This document shows, in pieces, positions 24,801-37,200 of a stretch of 64,000 bases of DNA (position 1 is the stretch's first letter; each line of letters starts with the position of its first letter). The notes beneath the pieces were generated by a model. The model saw only the letters and a program-made list of their open reading frames with translations, ran no database searches and was not told where the DNA came from. The translations under genes were made by a program, and so were the position numbers. The stretch comes from Apodospora peruviana (lineage: Eukaryota; Ascomycota; Sordariomycetes; Sordariales; Lasiosphaeriaceae), in assembly GCA_033439685.1 (NCBI GenBank), contig JAUEDM010000001.1, positions 5,022,001 through 5,086,000 of the forward strand, given 5' to 3'.

Positions 24801-25631
24801 CTCCATCACCCGTGCTCTTTCCGAGAAGGAATATAAAGAAACTGTCAGGCTGGCGCTTGGGATGGAATACCTACCTAGTCACTGAGAGTTCCAACTATCG
24901 ATCCTTCCCCTTATCAGAAGTACCGTGCATTCGCCTCGCTCGCTGGGCAGTTTTGAATCTTCAGACGTCCAGGTTTTCATGTCCTTATTAGTAGCTGTCT
25001 TGGTTTTCGTTGGAAGATTTGGAGCTACAAGCCCTCCTCTGAATCCACCAACCCGTGTAGTCCGTACTGCGTTATCACACGGGACCCGACAACGGAGACG
25101 TGCTGAGTGGGGCCGGCCTCCAACAATTCTCGCTTGCAAGGCGGCCGTTCCCCTGTTCGGACAAGCACCGACCAGATCGGACAGCGATATTATGTATTCC
25201 CGTCCCGGGGTCAGAAGGCGCCACCGGGTTACCAACGGCCACGAGCGCGAGTGTGCCTTTGTAGCCAAAAAACAAAACAAAAAGCCCCGTCTCACAATCA
25301 ACCTATCTATAACCAGCGAGCCTTGTACACGGTTAATCCGCGCAGGTGAGTTATGTCTGCCATTTCTACCCCAAGTCGCCCGAACCAGTCCATTCAAAGT
25401 TAGCCACGGGGCCATCCATGCCGAACTTTTCGAACCCATGCCTGGCCATATGTGCGCCATACACTTGTCCACATATAGCAAACGCTGGATGGCGAAATCA
25501 TCGTGCCATTTCTATGACTGGTTGGCTGCGCCGGGTATGTGGCGCTGTAGATACATGCATCGCCAAAGCTGGAAACTCCCCTGCCTCAGACATGTTCTCA
25601 AGCTTGGCTCAGCTGTCTTCGATAAAGCCGT
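21881..25631. other. Intergenic region, about 3.75 kb
   Basis: I see no exon with recognisable protein features on either strand. Open frames here have Arg/Pro/Ser-rich translations typical of noncoding DNA. TAGGTA/TACCTA tracts occur near 23450, 23500, 23566, 23885-23930 and 24873. Part may be a long leader of the regulator gene. A plus-strand frame at 24925-25878 lacks an ATG start and overlaps the glutaredoxin gene antisense, so it is not annotated. Confidence 0.5.
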
Positions 25632-26493
25632 CTACGCAGAGGCACGTATGTCGTCGCCATTTGCTTTGACGCTATACGGCTTGAAAAAATCAGCGTCGCT
25701 GACCAGTTCCTCCTTGACCTGTTTCTGCGTCAGTACTGCTTCAAAGTGTAATGGGGCAGTTGTCAGGGGAGCGTACAATATCAAGCCCACCAACCAATTC
25801 GCCATCGACCCAAAGCTGCGGGTACGTGGGCCAGTCGGCAAACTCCTTCAGCCCCTGGCGCACCTCGTCGTCTGCTAAAATGTTGAAGAATCCGTACTTG
25901 ACAGCGTTCTCTCGCAGAATTGCCACAAGCTGGCGCGAGAAGCCGCACTTGGGCTCGCTGGGCGTGCCCTTCATGAACAGCATCACAGGGGCAGCCTTGA
26001 CCAAATCTCCAAGGCGTTTGTAAAGTTCCTCCTTTTGCTTCTCTGGGTCCTTTTCCGAGACTTCGATATCTTCCTGGTCCACTGCTCCTGCTCCACCGTT
26101 TGTACCGTTCGCCGCCGGTTGACCGCTGCTTGCTCCAGAATTCGCGGCCTGTTTCGCGTGGGTCTCGATCGCATTCCGTACTTTGACCGCGCTACTGCCG
26201 CTGACCGTCTCTAGCACCTGACCGTTCCGGATGAGAACCAAAAAGGGAACCGCCGTCACGTTGTAGTTCTCGCTGATGTCGGCTAATTCTTCGGCATCGA
26301 TGGAAACCCAGGACGTCGATGGCGGTTCGGTGACGGGGTATTCGCTCGCCAGCGTAGAGAGAACGGTTGCCATTTGTGCGCATGGTGCAGCCCATGGTGC
26401 GTGGAAAGATAAAATCAGGAGCGTAGATGGTGGCAACGAGGAGACATGTTGCTCCCATGCCTCGGGGCTGGTGATCTGTTTGATGGTTGACAT
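25632..26493 (-). CDS. Monothiol glutaredoxin with N-terminal thioredoxin-like domain (Grx3/Grx4 type)
   Basis: Exons 26493-25777 and 25718-25632 (58-nt intron) encode about 267 residues. Residues 1-105 form a thioredoxin-like domain with HAPWAAPC in place of the redox CGPC, so it is probably a scaffold and not a reductase. A Gly/Ala/Ser-rich linker precedes the glutaredoxin domain, which carries the monothiol active site PKCGFS, then FADWPTYPQLW and GGLDIVKEEL, the last split by the intron. Proteins of this type bind a [2Fe-2S] cluster with glutathione and with BolA/Fra2, and report cytosolic and nuclear iron to iron-responsive regulators. Length and order fit the single Grx4-type protein found in filamentous fungi. 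The start at 26493 is the first ATG before the domain. Confidence 0.94.
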
Positions 26494-27389
26494 GATGCTC
26501 GGCGCACAGCCTTAGTTGAGGCGTTGAGGATAGTTCTGGCCCCTTGTGACTCCTGCCTGTTATTCTCGTTCGTGTAATTGCGAGGATGGCGTAGATGAGT
26601 ATGTGAAATTGCGCGGTGCGAAGGTAAAATCCGTATTCGAGTTGGAAACCGTTTTAGAGTTACTACTTTTGAAGAGAGGCTTTTCCCTCAAAACCCGCCC
26701 CCGATGACGGGAGTGGGGGAGAGGGGTTCTCATTGGGTGAGGGGCGTCGCGTCATCGACGGCTGGGCAACTGCCTCCCATATAAATCCACCAGCTGGAAG
26801 TGGCCCGGGCATCTGTGAACGAACTTAAACGCATGTCTAAGGTAATGGCAATCATTGAGATACCTGGTACCGGTAACTATTTGTTGTTTTGGTTAGATTT
26901 AGGTAGGTGCCGACGGATACCTGCCCACTCGGCCCAACCTCGCAAAGGTTCGGCTTTTAAGGGAGGACGCGACATGCTAGGTGCTCGTCCTGGTATAGGG
27001 TGCGCAAAAGTTTGTATTATTACAACATCTGCAAGTGTCTGGTTTTGTAGTCTGGACTATGCGTACTTCCAGGTTGGTACATCGCGTGGGAGGCAACCGG
27101 ATGGTGACTGCCGGTTGAAACCGCACAATACGTGGCACAGTTCCAAATTTCGGCCGCCACTGACAGTTGCCCCGCAGGATGCATAAGGTAGGTATTTAAG
27201 TAACCCATCCCCCCCGCCGCGCCAAGAGCCAGTACGTCTTGGCATCGACCACATCACCACCTCTTCGCACATTCGACGGCGCTTTTCTAAAGCTCAGCAC
27301 TCACTACACTCAGCACTCTCTGCTATCTCCGAATTCGACGCCTATCAATTATTCAATTGGCAGCAGTATATTTGACACCCGGGAGGATC
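26494..27389. other. Divergent intergenic region
   Basis: Shared upstream region of the glutaredoxin gene and the Cys-rich peptide gene. No coding exon seen. TTTAGGTAGGTGCC near 26906 and AAGGTAGGTATTTAAGTAACC near 27186-27206 are examples of the recurring TAGGTA words. Confidence 0.55.
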
Positions 27390-27854
27390 ATGTCGGCCCA
27401 ACAGTACTACCAGCAAGGCGGTCCGCCACAGGGTGGCTACCCCCAGCCGGGCTACCCTCCACAGGTGAGTCGGTGCATGGCAGTCATGAGCTGATAGAAT
27501 TTCACGAGACAAAAGGCGCTGACCGATTAAATAAGTCGTATTACCCACCCCAGGGTCAAATGGGCTACCCCCCTCCGGGCCAGATGCAGTACCCACCCCA
27601 GGGTCAGATGCAGCATCAACAGCCCCAGAAGCAATCTGGTGGCGATGGGTGTCTTAAAGGCTGTCTGGCTGCCATGTGCTGCTGCTTCCTCTGTGACGGA
27701 TGCTGGTAAGTTTTCTACATCAGATACAAGTCGGCTTGCTTGTATCGTGCTAACCAGACACCAAAGCGACTGCGCTGAGTTATGCCTGGATTGTTGCTAA
27801 TGCAGCGACTGGTGCGCTGCCTCATGCCTGGAGTGCTGTTCGTGGAGAGGATGA
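27390..27854 (+). CDS. Small Pro/Gly/Gln/Tyr-rich protein with Cys-rich C-terminal tail (CYSTM-like)
   Basis: Exons 27390-27464, 27554-27705 and 27806-27854 encode about 91 residues. The N-terminal half is low complexity with repeats of GYPP, QYPPQGQM and QQ. The tail is GDGCLKGCLAAMCCCFLCDG continued by CCDWCAASCLECC, about 13 Cys in 35 residues with hydrophobic residues between. This plan, a PQ-rich head and a short Cys-rich membrane-associated end, is that of CYSTM-type proteins, which attach to the plasma membrane and are linked to stress and metal tolerance in yeast and plants. The assignment is by architecture, not by close similarity. The last intron is supported because it extends the Cys pattern to a stop; reading through gives a stop directly after CDGCW. 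Confidence 0.75.
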
Positions 27855-28604
27855 GGGATCAAGGGCTTCGGGTAAATGTCTCTGGATCGGATGAGGTGGT
27901 CTTTGGATGCGTCATGGTGCTATTCTGCAGCTGCCGTCGTTGATGGATAACCAGCGGGATAGGCGACGGTATTGCGGTGAATTGTTGATTTCGGCATTGA
28001 TAGCTTTTCCATTGGCGTATTCCCCGTTTGATCATTGCCATCATTTGAACCACCTTTAAACAGCGAAACGCACTGTTGACCGGTGGCTTCTTGTGTATTC
28101 AGAGTTCTGTTATCTCCCAGCTACACATCCCCTCCTTCAGGCTTCTTTTCCTTGGCGTTCGTTTGTATCGATCGGCCTGATATCGAGTTCGTGTTGGAGA
28201 CTCAGATACCTACTCAGGGCATATATCATATGGAAAGTACAATGTAATACCTAACGAGTTTGTTGCCAAACCAAGAGAGTTGAGCCACCACAGAACATCA
28301 TGTGCCAAACACGTGTAATTCATAACTTTGGAACTGCACCGGCAGCTGCAAAGAAACCTGGATAGCTTACAGTGCGCCTGCCACCAAGGGTTTACGATTG
28401 CACTGTGCAAGCTGATGGTGGACCTTGCACAGCCTCAGCCCTCAGGACCTTTTTACCCCGTACCTTAAGTGACGTGCAAGCTTCAGGTCCCCGAATCCCC
28501 GCGACACCATCCCAAGGTACAGCACTGCAAACAGCAGGACACCAAACACCTGCGAACTCTTCAAGCGTCTCCTTCCCAATCTCGACCTCTTACAATTTAT
28601 CAAC
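27855..28604. other. Intergenic region
   Basis: 3' region of the Cys-rich peptide gene and promoter of the Abp1 gene. No coding exon seen. Confidence 0.55.
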
Positions 28605-31040
28605 ATGGCGTCGCTGAATCTGTCAATCAACGGCCCGACCATAAAAAAAGCATACGAAGGCGTCATCAACGGTTCAATCACCTGGGCTCTCTTCTCTGTC
28701 CAGGCCCCTCTCCTCTCGGCCTTTCAGAACAGTGGAGCGAAGGAAAGCATTTTCAAGGTCGAGAGTTCTGGCAGTAGGTCGTTTCCACTAGAGTTGTGAT
28801 GGCCATTGCCGTTGCCGTTGTCCTTGCCATCAACCGAACCTAACATGGTGTCACTGCGCAGATGGAGAACTCGCTGAACTCCTCGAAGACTTCAACGAAG
28901 GGCGTATCCAGTTTGCCTTTGTCAGAGTTAAGGACCCGAACTCGGGACTTCCAAAGAATGTCCTAATTGCATGGTGCGGCGGAGGTGTGCCCGAACGCAC
29001 CAAAGGATACTTCACAAGCCACGTTGCTGCCGTTTCCAAGATACTCCACGGCTACCACGTGCAGATAACGGCGCGGTCCGACAGTGACCTTGAGCCCGAA
29101 GCCATTATGAAAAAGGTTGCCGACGCGTCGGGGTCCAAATACACAGCTGGAGGCTCCGCGCCCATTTCTGCAGCCGCGCCCCCGCCCGTTGCCAAAAAGC
29201 CCGTCTTCACCCCCACAACATCCAGCTCCGGGAGCTCCTTCAACCCTCTTGCCGCAGCTCGCAGCCGCAAGCAAGAAAATGCTGATGACGATGGTTGGGG
29301 TGCGGATGCTCCACCGGTCACAAGAACCCAGATTGAGAAGGTTGAGTCTGCATACAAGCCCACCCGGGTCAACATTGACGATCTTAGAAAGAACAAGGAT
29401 GACTCCCGCTTCGACAGACCAGCACCCAGACAGGACGATCGGCCCAGCGACTTAGTCAAAGGAGGATATCAGCCGGTAGGCAAGGTCGACATCGCCGCGC
29501 TCCGGGCGCAGGCAAAAGCCGCAGGAGATGACCGGCCCACGACTGTCAAGGGTGCCTACGAGCCAGTTGGGAAGGTGGATATCGCCGCTATACGAGCAAA
29601 GGCTCAGCGCCCAGCCGAAGCAGAAGAAACCTCGGCGACTTCAAAGAGTCTAGCAGAACGATCCGCCGCGTTTACCCCATCAGAGCGTCTTACCGAGCTT
29701 CCAAAGCCGAAGGTTGCCAAGAAGCTTGGGAATTCGTCCTTCACTGGAACCAAAGCTCCCACCCCAGCTGCCCTTGGATTTGGGGGCCCGTCTGTACCAG
29801 CAGCACCGCCAGTGGGCGCGGCTAGCAGGACATTCGCTGACCAGGGTGGCAAGACTCCTGCCCAGCTGTGGGCTGAGAAAAAGGCCAAGCAAGGTGGTTC
29901 GTCTGGTTCGACTGTTACTCCACCGATTACCTCGCCCATTGCTGCTCAAACTAGTGGTGGCGAGGGTTGGAGGAGCGGTTACGCTGGCAGGAGTTGGGCC
30001 CCCGTGACCACCACCAACTTTGGCCGTGGAGGTGTCGAGACACAGAAGACGGGTGGGACCGACCGGTCGGAGCCCGAACCGCCTGTTTCACCTGCTGGCG
30101 GTATTTCCGCCCTGCGTGATAAATTCAAGGATGCGGCACCCATGGGCACCACTACACGCGCTGCACCAAGCGTACCGATAGCCTCAAAAGATGAGCGAGC
30201 TCCACCTCCACCGCCGGCGGAAAGCCAGCCGTCTGGTGGCTTTGCGCTTCCGGGTCTTCCGTCTCGGCCTGCTGCCGCAAATCAAGAGGAACAAGAGGAG
30301 GAAGAGGAACAACCCGGTGACTACGGCCGGCGTTCTCCTTCCCCTGCCCGGATCGCCATTCCGGTGGCACGCAGTGCGGCCATCGAGTTGGAACCCGCAT
30401 CGGATACGCTGCCTCCTCGGCCAGTTCCAGTGCCTCAGGAACTACCGAGAGAAGAAGACCTGCCAGCGGAAGAAGAGGCTTATGACCCGCGAGCTGCTGC
30501 TGCAGCCGTGGTCAACCATAGAAACGATCACGCGATTGACACGCAGCCGGCCGGCTCTTCTGGTGCTAAGCGAGCTTTGATTCAGTACGACTACGAGAAG
30601 GCCGAGGATAACGAGATTGAACTCCACGAGGGCGATTATGTCACAAATATTGAAATGGTGGATGAGGATTGGTGGATGGGTACCAATGTGCAAGGCGAGA
30701 GCGGTCTGTTTCCCAGCAGTTATGTCGAGGTTGTGGAAGATGGCGATGACGGGGCTACGGCCGCGGCAGCGGCTGCTACTTCGGCCACGGGAGGAAGCAC
30801 GGCAACGGCGACAGCACAGTTTGATTACGAGGCTGCCGAAGACAATGGTAAGTGCATATTCAGCCCTCAGCTCAGACCAGTCATGACACAACCAGATATG
30901 CTGACACGGGCTTAGAACTGAGCTTTCCAGAGGGAGCGAAGGTGACCAACTTGGAGTTCCCTGACGATGACTGGTGGTTTGGGCACTACAATGGCAAATC
31001 TGGTCTGTTCCCAGCCAACTATGTTGAGCTCGACTCTTAG
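28605..31040 (+). CDS. ABP1: Actin-binding protein Abp1 (drebrin-like): ADF-H domain and two SH3 domains
   Basis: Exons 28605-28773, 28862-30847 and 30916-31040 encode about 759 residues. The N-terminal ADF-H domain (about residues 5-140) includes ITWALF, LAELLEDF and the IAWCGGGVPERTKGYF segment. Next come repeated motifs, GGYQPVGKVDIAALRAQAK and GAYEPVGKVDIAAIRAKAQ, plus a weaker SAYKPTRVNIDDLRK, then a long Pro/Ala/Glu-rich region. Two SH3 domains end the protein, at about 625-680 (ALIQYDY, DEDWWMG, GLFPSSYVE) and 702-758 (AQFDYEAAEDNE, DDWWFG, GLFPANYVEL). The last intron splits the second SH3. Abp1 binds actin filaments at endocytic patches, stimulates Arp2/3 and recruits patch kinases through SH3. 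Yeast Abp1 has one SH3; two is common in filamentous ascomycetes. Confidence 0.95.
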
Positions 31041-31558
31041 GCCAAACGCAGTACACTGGTGGAGAGTTGATATACAAAGCGATGGGTCGGTAGGGTAGCT
31101 GGTGGTATTCTTGGTGTTATGTCTAGGGACCTAGCGACGCAGATAGTATGACCATTTTCCCCAACAGCTCACAACGGGCCTACCCGGATGATCTGAATTG
31201 CAAAGGCAAAAGGTAATGAATGTCTTAATCGCTGGCAAGGCTTTCCAATTCTCACGTGGCTTTTTGTGTGGCGTTTTCAATTGCATAATGGACCTCAGCC
31301 CCGTAGGTATACGTAGATGCATCCTTGGGAAGTGTGTACTGATACGGTACCCGAGGTGTAATATGTGATCTGTACAGTACAGTACAGGACACAGTACAGG
31401 ATACGGTACGTACGTACCACCTTGGGCAACAGCTTGGTTTGAAACCCCCATCCTCTTTCCTCTTGACCACGGGCAACAGGTCGTTTCGCCGGACCTATGA
31501 CGCGTTGCTCGGCCGTCAACCTCTGACGACCACACACTATCGAAGTGAGCATCACGAA
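31041..31558. other. Short intergenic region with GTACA repeats
   Basis: 3' region of ABP1 and promoter of the VPS37 gene. A run of GTACA-like words (about 31372-31412, ending in tacgtacgtacc) precedes the next start by about 150 bp. No gene seen. Confidence 0.55.
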
Positions 31559-32385
31559 ATGTACTCCTCCCACACGCCACCGCTTCCTCCACCGAAGCCG
31601 TCGGCAGCCCATGAGGCCAGCCGAATGAGCACCGCGGTCGGCGGGTCTCCTTCGCCATTGCCCGAGCTGCACCCCGCGGCCTCTGCCTCAAATGGCCGCG
31701 CCCACATCTCGGATGCTCAGTCGATCCCAGATCCCGGCGAGCAGTGGCTCCCCAAGTTTCTGCAAGACAAATCGTGCGTTTGCTTTCTCCCGGCGACCAT
31801 CACCTCAACTGGGGGCCCTGGGATATGTATTGATAGAGCGGTTTGTGGCTAACACCGTTGCCCCGTGTTTTATGACGGAATAGCAAACAGGACCTTGCCG
31901 ACATCCTCTCGAATCCGACCCTCCTCTCGGCGCTGACGTTCTCGCCCCAGACAGCGCACCCCTCGCTACAGGTGTCACACGATGGACTACACATAGCGCT
32001 CGCGGCCAACATGGAACACGCCACCCATCTGCTAAACCTCGAGGTGCGCCTGGCCCACCAGCGCTCCTCCACCCAAGCACAGCTGTTGTCGACGCATGCG
32101 CTGGAGCGCCAATGGCGGGCCAAGCAGGGCGAGATGGACCATGCCCTGGCCCCGTTCGCGCCTGCCAATCTGTACCAACAACTGAGCCAGGGCGTGCTGG
32201 AACAGGAGGCCATCTGCTATGCACTCGAAGAAAGCTTCCTCGAGGGCCAGAGCGACGGCGCTCGCGCAACCGAGCGGGAGGCCAGTGACTGGGTCAGAAA
32301 ATACAGGGAGGCGAAGAAGCTCTACTACCTGCGGCAGGAGAGGAAAGAGAGGTGGGATGAGGGACGAGTCGGCGGGTGGCGCTGA
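31559..32385 (+). CDS. VPS37: ESCRT-I subunit Vps37 (Mod(r) domain)
   Basis: Exons 31559-31773 and 31884-32385 encode about 238 residues. The N-terminal 60 residues are Pro/Ser/His-rich and probably disordered. From about residue 70 the chain is helical: KQDLADILSNPTLLSAL, then a coiled coil with LNLEVRLAHQR, and the strongly conserved C-terminal part YALEESFLEG, REASDWVRKYREAKKLYYLR and ERWDEGRVGGWR, which is the Mod(r)/Vps37 signature. Vps37 holds ESCRT-I together with Vps23 and Vps28 for sorting ubiquitylated cargo into multivesicular bodies; in fungi it also serves ambient pH signalling. The intron (GTGCGT...AATAG) is needed because the frame changes. Confidence 0.92.
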
Positions 32386-33150
32386 GTTATACGCTCGCAG
32401 TCACCTGGAGAATGAAGAGGGCCGGGTCGAGGGGCTCATTTGAGACAGGGGCAGTCTTGGGGAAGAATCACAGTGTTCCGTCAACTCCTCTGCCGGGTTT
32501 ATGGCGAGTGAAGCTTGCTTGCTCAAGAATCTCTGGCATCTATGAACTTGGAAGGCTATCAGTCGCCTTGGCCTGCGTAGAAAGACCAGCAACCGCACCT
32601 AATAGCGCCATTGGAGATGCTGCATCTTTTAGCGGAAGCCCAGAGGGTCTGATGTTATTCGCAGCTCCGGTCGATCTGCTAATAAAGCAGAGAACAAATT
32701 CAAATTCCAAAGGGCCAGATGGTCGGGGAAAAAAAGTGGTATTTAAATATGGGCATATACCTACCCAAGGGCAGGAGAAGTTATATAAGCTCTAAAGCTC
32801 ATAATCCACCGCAATACAATGCTGTACATCTGCAGGTTTTCTCACCACGCGCCCAGACTATCGTGAGCAGCGAAGACCAGTATTCAAACCAAGGCAGATT
32901 AAGGTTAGAGAGGAGACCAGTCCAGGCCTCCTTGGGTGCTGCGCTGTGGCGTGAGAGTTGCACGTAAGGTTTGCCTTCTGTACAGATCTACGTAACCCAT
33001 CGGCACGGCCCGCGACTTGGGAAAAAAGGGGGTTGCCTCTCTTCCTACGCCTTTGTGAGGAGCATTGATCCCTCATTCTCGCGGCGCGATGGAATGCACC
33101 TCGCAAGAAGACCCACCGCCCATAGTCAAGACCGATCCTCCGCCAGCTAT
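32386..33150. other. Convergent intergenic region
   Basis: Two 3' ends meet here. No coding exon seen. Confidence 0.55.
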
Positions 33151-34262
33151 CTATAAGAGACTGAACGGACTTCGCTTCATTTCCGGACTTCTTGGGCTCA
33201 TAGGCAGAGCAAACAAATCCTCTTCGGTCGGGTCATCACCTCCTTCTCCGACAGCTTTCGCCGGAGGCATCCCGCTCCCAACGATGGCGTCCAGCGACGC
33301 AACACCTGCGCCACCCGAGTCCCTTGGTAGTGTCTGGTTACCGAGATTCGGCAACGCTGAAAGCGCAGCCCCGGCGGGATTGGCACTGAGGTTCGTGACG
33401 AGTGACTGGGTTCGCGGGTGCGCGCTTTTCGAGGCTATGACAAGGGTCGTTAGTCCCTGTGACGACTCGTCATTTTCACACGCACACATAACATACCTTG
33501 GGTGGCAGCGGCGAGCTCGGCTGGGCTCGTGGCGAGCTTCAACCCCCGTAGCTTCTCGCCTAGCTTGCCCCCGATTGGGCTCCGCGGGCTGGCAGGTCCG
33601 AGGACATTCTGGGGAATGTACAGTTTTGTCGGCTTCACCATATCTTCACCGGGTGTCAGAAAATGATCGAGGATGCGCTGGCGCTCCTGCATGGCCATCT
33701 CGAGCCCCACGCTCTCGCCGTTTGCTTTCATCTCCTCCGTAATCTCGGTGTCCAGGTCCGACAGGCGCTTCTTGGCCCATATCGTATGTAGCACACCGCG
33801 CTGGCCCGCTTCTCGGCCGCCGCCCAGTTCCGCAGGAAAGATAGCAGGAAGCGGTTTTGTACGTAGCACGGTCTTGCCCGGTGCTTCTCCGACACCACCC
33901 TTGCGCGCGATGGTGACGAGCGGAGGAATGGGCGATCCTGGCGGAAGGAGGAAGTAGAGTCGGCGCGTGGCGCCGGTAGGGTCCTGCTCAGCGTCGCGGA
34001 TCGGAACCACCGCGCCTTTGCTTTCCCAGGAGATGTCCCAGTCACTGCCGGACTCCCCTTTCTCTCCCGCGCCGCCCTTGCTAGCAACTGCCGACGGTGG
34101 CGTAAAGACCGAAATATCCCACTCTATCATCAGGATCTTGGTGCCCTCGTTGCCCTTGCCCTTCTCAAACTCAAATCGCGACAGCGCTAAATCGGACGAG
34201 GGCGAGGTGGCCGTCTCCACGACCGTCAACTGCTCGTGCTGCGCCGTCTCTCCCGGTGCCAT
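33151..34262 (-). CDS. Protein of unknown function
   Basis: Exons 34262-33497 and 33434-33151 (62-nt intron GTATGT...CATAG) encode about 349 residues. I do not recognise the family. The N-terminal half looks folded, with alternating strands: LALSRFEFEKGKGNEGTKIL, MIEWDISVF, RRLYFLLPPGSPIPPLVTI, and could be a beta sandwich. The middle contains a helical, charged region (KKRLSDLDTEITEEMKANGE, MAMQERQRILDHFLTP), and the C-terminal 120 residues are Ser/Pro/Gly-rich and probably disordered. No signal peptide or membrane segment is seen. The first part reads like a conserved single-copy ascomycete protein. The acceptor at 33435 was chosen over a nearer CACAG because it keeps the long open frame used by the second exon. 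Confidence 0.75.
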
Positions 34263-37200
34263 ACTGGGCGGGACAGTGGGGTGTGTTGTAGTAACAGATC
34301 AGAGAGGAGGTGACTGCCGTGCCAGACCGAGCCAGTGACCAGTGACGCGATCGGCGGACGTCGTCTCGGTCTGAACGCGCAGACGTAGTGAGGAGCTGAC
34401 TCTTGGGGAGGACGGGAATGACGCGCGACCCGAGTTCGAACCAGCCCCGATGGACCGAAGCAACTGGTCCAACGCCGTTATGGTGGTCTCGGAGATGACA
34501 GCGGCAGACGTGTACAGCAGGAAGCAATGCGTCGGGCCCCTGCGGGGTTCTATGCTCACGCCACCAGGAAACGCCGGCGGATGGGCTGGGAGTAATCGAT
34601 ACGGAAGCTGGAAACTTGGAAAGCAGAAGATGAACGGCTGGCTACTGCGAGACACAGACGACGGAGGGCTTAGACAAGTGGGGAGGCGGATATTGAGGAG
34701 GGGTCGGACATGCGGGAGACCAGACAGGCTATCACAGACTACCACAGGCTACCACAGGCGGAGATGGCAGGCGAGACGGGCTCGGCGTGCATCTGGCCAG
34801 GTTGTAGTTGCTGTATGCAGGCTAATATACCAAACCCGGGAGGTTCAACTGCAGCCTGCTCACGGCTCCAGACCGTAGCCTCGGTGGTGGGAGCGGGAAG
34901 CGGTATTGTTTATAGAACAAAGCCGGAACTAAGGTTGGCACTTGGCACTCAGCGTGCGTGGGACTACCTGGTGGGTAGGTAGGACGTGCCGTGTGACGTG
35001 AAAAGGGCGATGTGCGAGAGCGTGCGGCCTCCAGAACTGGAAACAAAGGGGGGGAGGTGGTTGAGTTGCTTTGCTGTGAGACGGGCTAGAGGGAAGGAAG
35101 AGAAGCTGAGCAGGATGGAAGGTTGATCAAGAGAAAGACAAAGGCCAAATGCCACCGGTGCCAAAGACTTTTCGCATGGTCGCGGGAGTCAGAAGTGGAA
35201 TCAGATACCATGTACAGATACATTTGCCTTCCAAGCTTGAGCTCACCAAACGAAGCGCGAGGGACTGCCCGCTCGGACACACTGCCGGGTGGGCACAAAC
35301 TGGTATGTAAGGTAAGGTAAGGTACTAGGTAGGTAGGTACGGTAGCCACGGAAGACACTCTCCATAAGGCCAGGGGGCAGGAAGAGGGAGGGCAAGGCCG
35401 GGCCGGGGCCGGGGCCGGGGGATGCCGCGAGCAACACCTATTCCGTACATGAGTTTATTAAGCTACCTACCTTACCTTACCTGCGTACTTGCTGTACATA
35501 CGATAGTATCACCTCTTCAGCTACTGAATGCCCGGCTGCTTCCCCTCTAGGTGGTGCTGCCTCGAACTGGAGAGAGTGGAAAGCAAAAGACCAGCACGGC
35601 CTGTCAGCAGTGGGCAGTGGATGGAGGTGGTGCGGGAGGGAGGCGGCAAAAAGTATTTGCATGAAGTAGAACAGAAATAGAGGTCTGGGCAGAGCAGATT
35701 ATTGCTCTGTAGTACCAGAAAAGGCGCGGGGCATTGAATGCTCATCGAATGGCAAGCGAGCACCAGGCCACCAAGAAACCCAAGACGACAAGGGGCTCCT
35801 TCGGATCACTGGGCAACTCACAGCTCTTTCCACTGACCTCCGGATCACATGGAGTTAGACAGGCGGCCCCGGGGGCCTTATGAAGTAGGTACTCACGGTA
35901 GTGTGCACTAACGGGCAAGGAACGAGGGGCAGTTGCGTCTAAAAATAAATTGGTGCATCGCTCTTGATGCATTCTGCATGGACGTGTACCCACGCAACCC
36001 GCCCTACGCGGGTTTCCCGTGCTGTCTGTCTAGAACTTGACTCCACATGTGGAGAGAATATTCAGGCCATCTCGTCCGTCTTACCTACCTTACCTTAAGA
36101 TAAGGCAGTCAGTCTGGCCGCTGTGGCTGTCGCCAGTCTCGCTCGCACACCTGGGGACTTCAAATATGGACAAGTCTGTGGAAGCGGCGGACAACTTGCT
36201 CATTCCCGTCGCGTCTTACCACTTGTAGTCTGCGGGACATTCCACCTTGGCACCATCCAGACCCGACATTATGTGGAGGCCCGCGTACCGGGAACACCTG
36301 GGTACCTTTTGTGCGGGTGCGTCTCAAATATCGACCTTGGTCGAACTGGGCAAGGGGACGGCAACGGGGATGAAAAGCCTAGGTGAACGACAGCCCTAAG
36401 CAACTTCACATACCTTTTACCTACGTGGTCTCCTCAGAGGGAGCAAGCAGATACCTACTGTATATGGACTCATACCCCACCTGCCCGTCGATATACAAGT
36501 CGTGTATACATAGTAGTAGAAATAGCGCCGGCTGTGAGACTACCTAGGTAGGTACGTACTTACCTACATGAGGTAGCCACCGCTGCTGCCACTACCTATT
36601 CCTGTTGGCACTGGCAATGGTGTGAGGTGTCCTGGGTGCATGCCAATTCAATGGTGACCAAACCCAACAAACTTGGCACCGGACCTGTCCTCGTTGGATT
36701 GGACTTTCGCCCGAGGACAGGAGTTCCATTTCGGTCATCCGAGTCTGGTGTTCAATCGGGAACAAGCCGGATTATGCAGCTAAGGTGGTTGCAGATGGGT
36801 TTGGTTCGTACTCTGCGAACGATGACCGCTCGGTGGTGACGGGTCATTCATTGCGGTCCAGTCGGGCAGGCGATAGCGATGGTGAAGGAGGCTTGCCAAG
36901 GCTGCTGTGAAATTTGAAAATGGCTAGCAGCCCGCACCTTCGTTTCCTGTTTTCCTTCCCAGTTCAAAATATCAAATAACCGTCACCCGATGTTGTGTCC
37001 CACTGGCCATCATTTCTCTCACCCCCTTCATCGATCCCGTCATTGTAGGCATCCTCACAGGCCTTATTATGGCCCTATTCACCCTTGCCGGGAACGGGGA
37101 CCAGGTGCCGAATCTACCCGGAGGTGGCCCGGAGGTAGCCGGCAGACGGCTCAATACAGGGCAAAGGCCGGTCGAAGCTGAGTGGAGCAGCGCCGACGGC

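Noticed and set aside
24925..25878. 317-codon open frame on the plus strand
   Set aside because: Starts with GTG, overlaps the glutaredoxin gene antisense and has no protein-like pattern.
33435..33456. CACAG as acceptor for the intron of the unknown gene at 33151-34262
   Set aside because: It puts the second exon out of frame; the later CATAG keeps the long open frame.
34420..34460. GGTTCGAACTC on the minus strand, like a tRNA B box
   Set aside because: No A box, no acceptor stem and no paired T stem around it.
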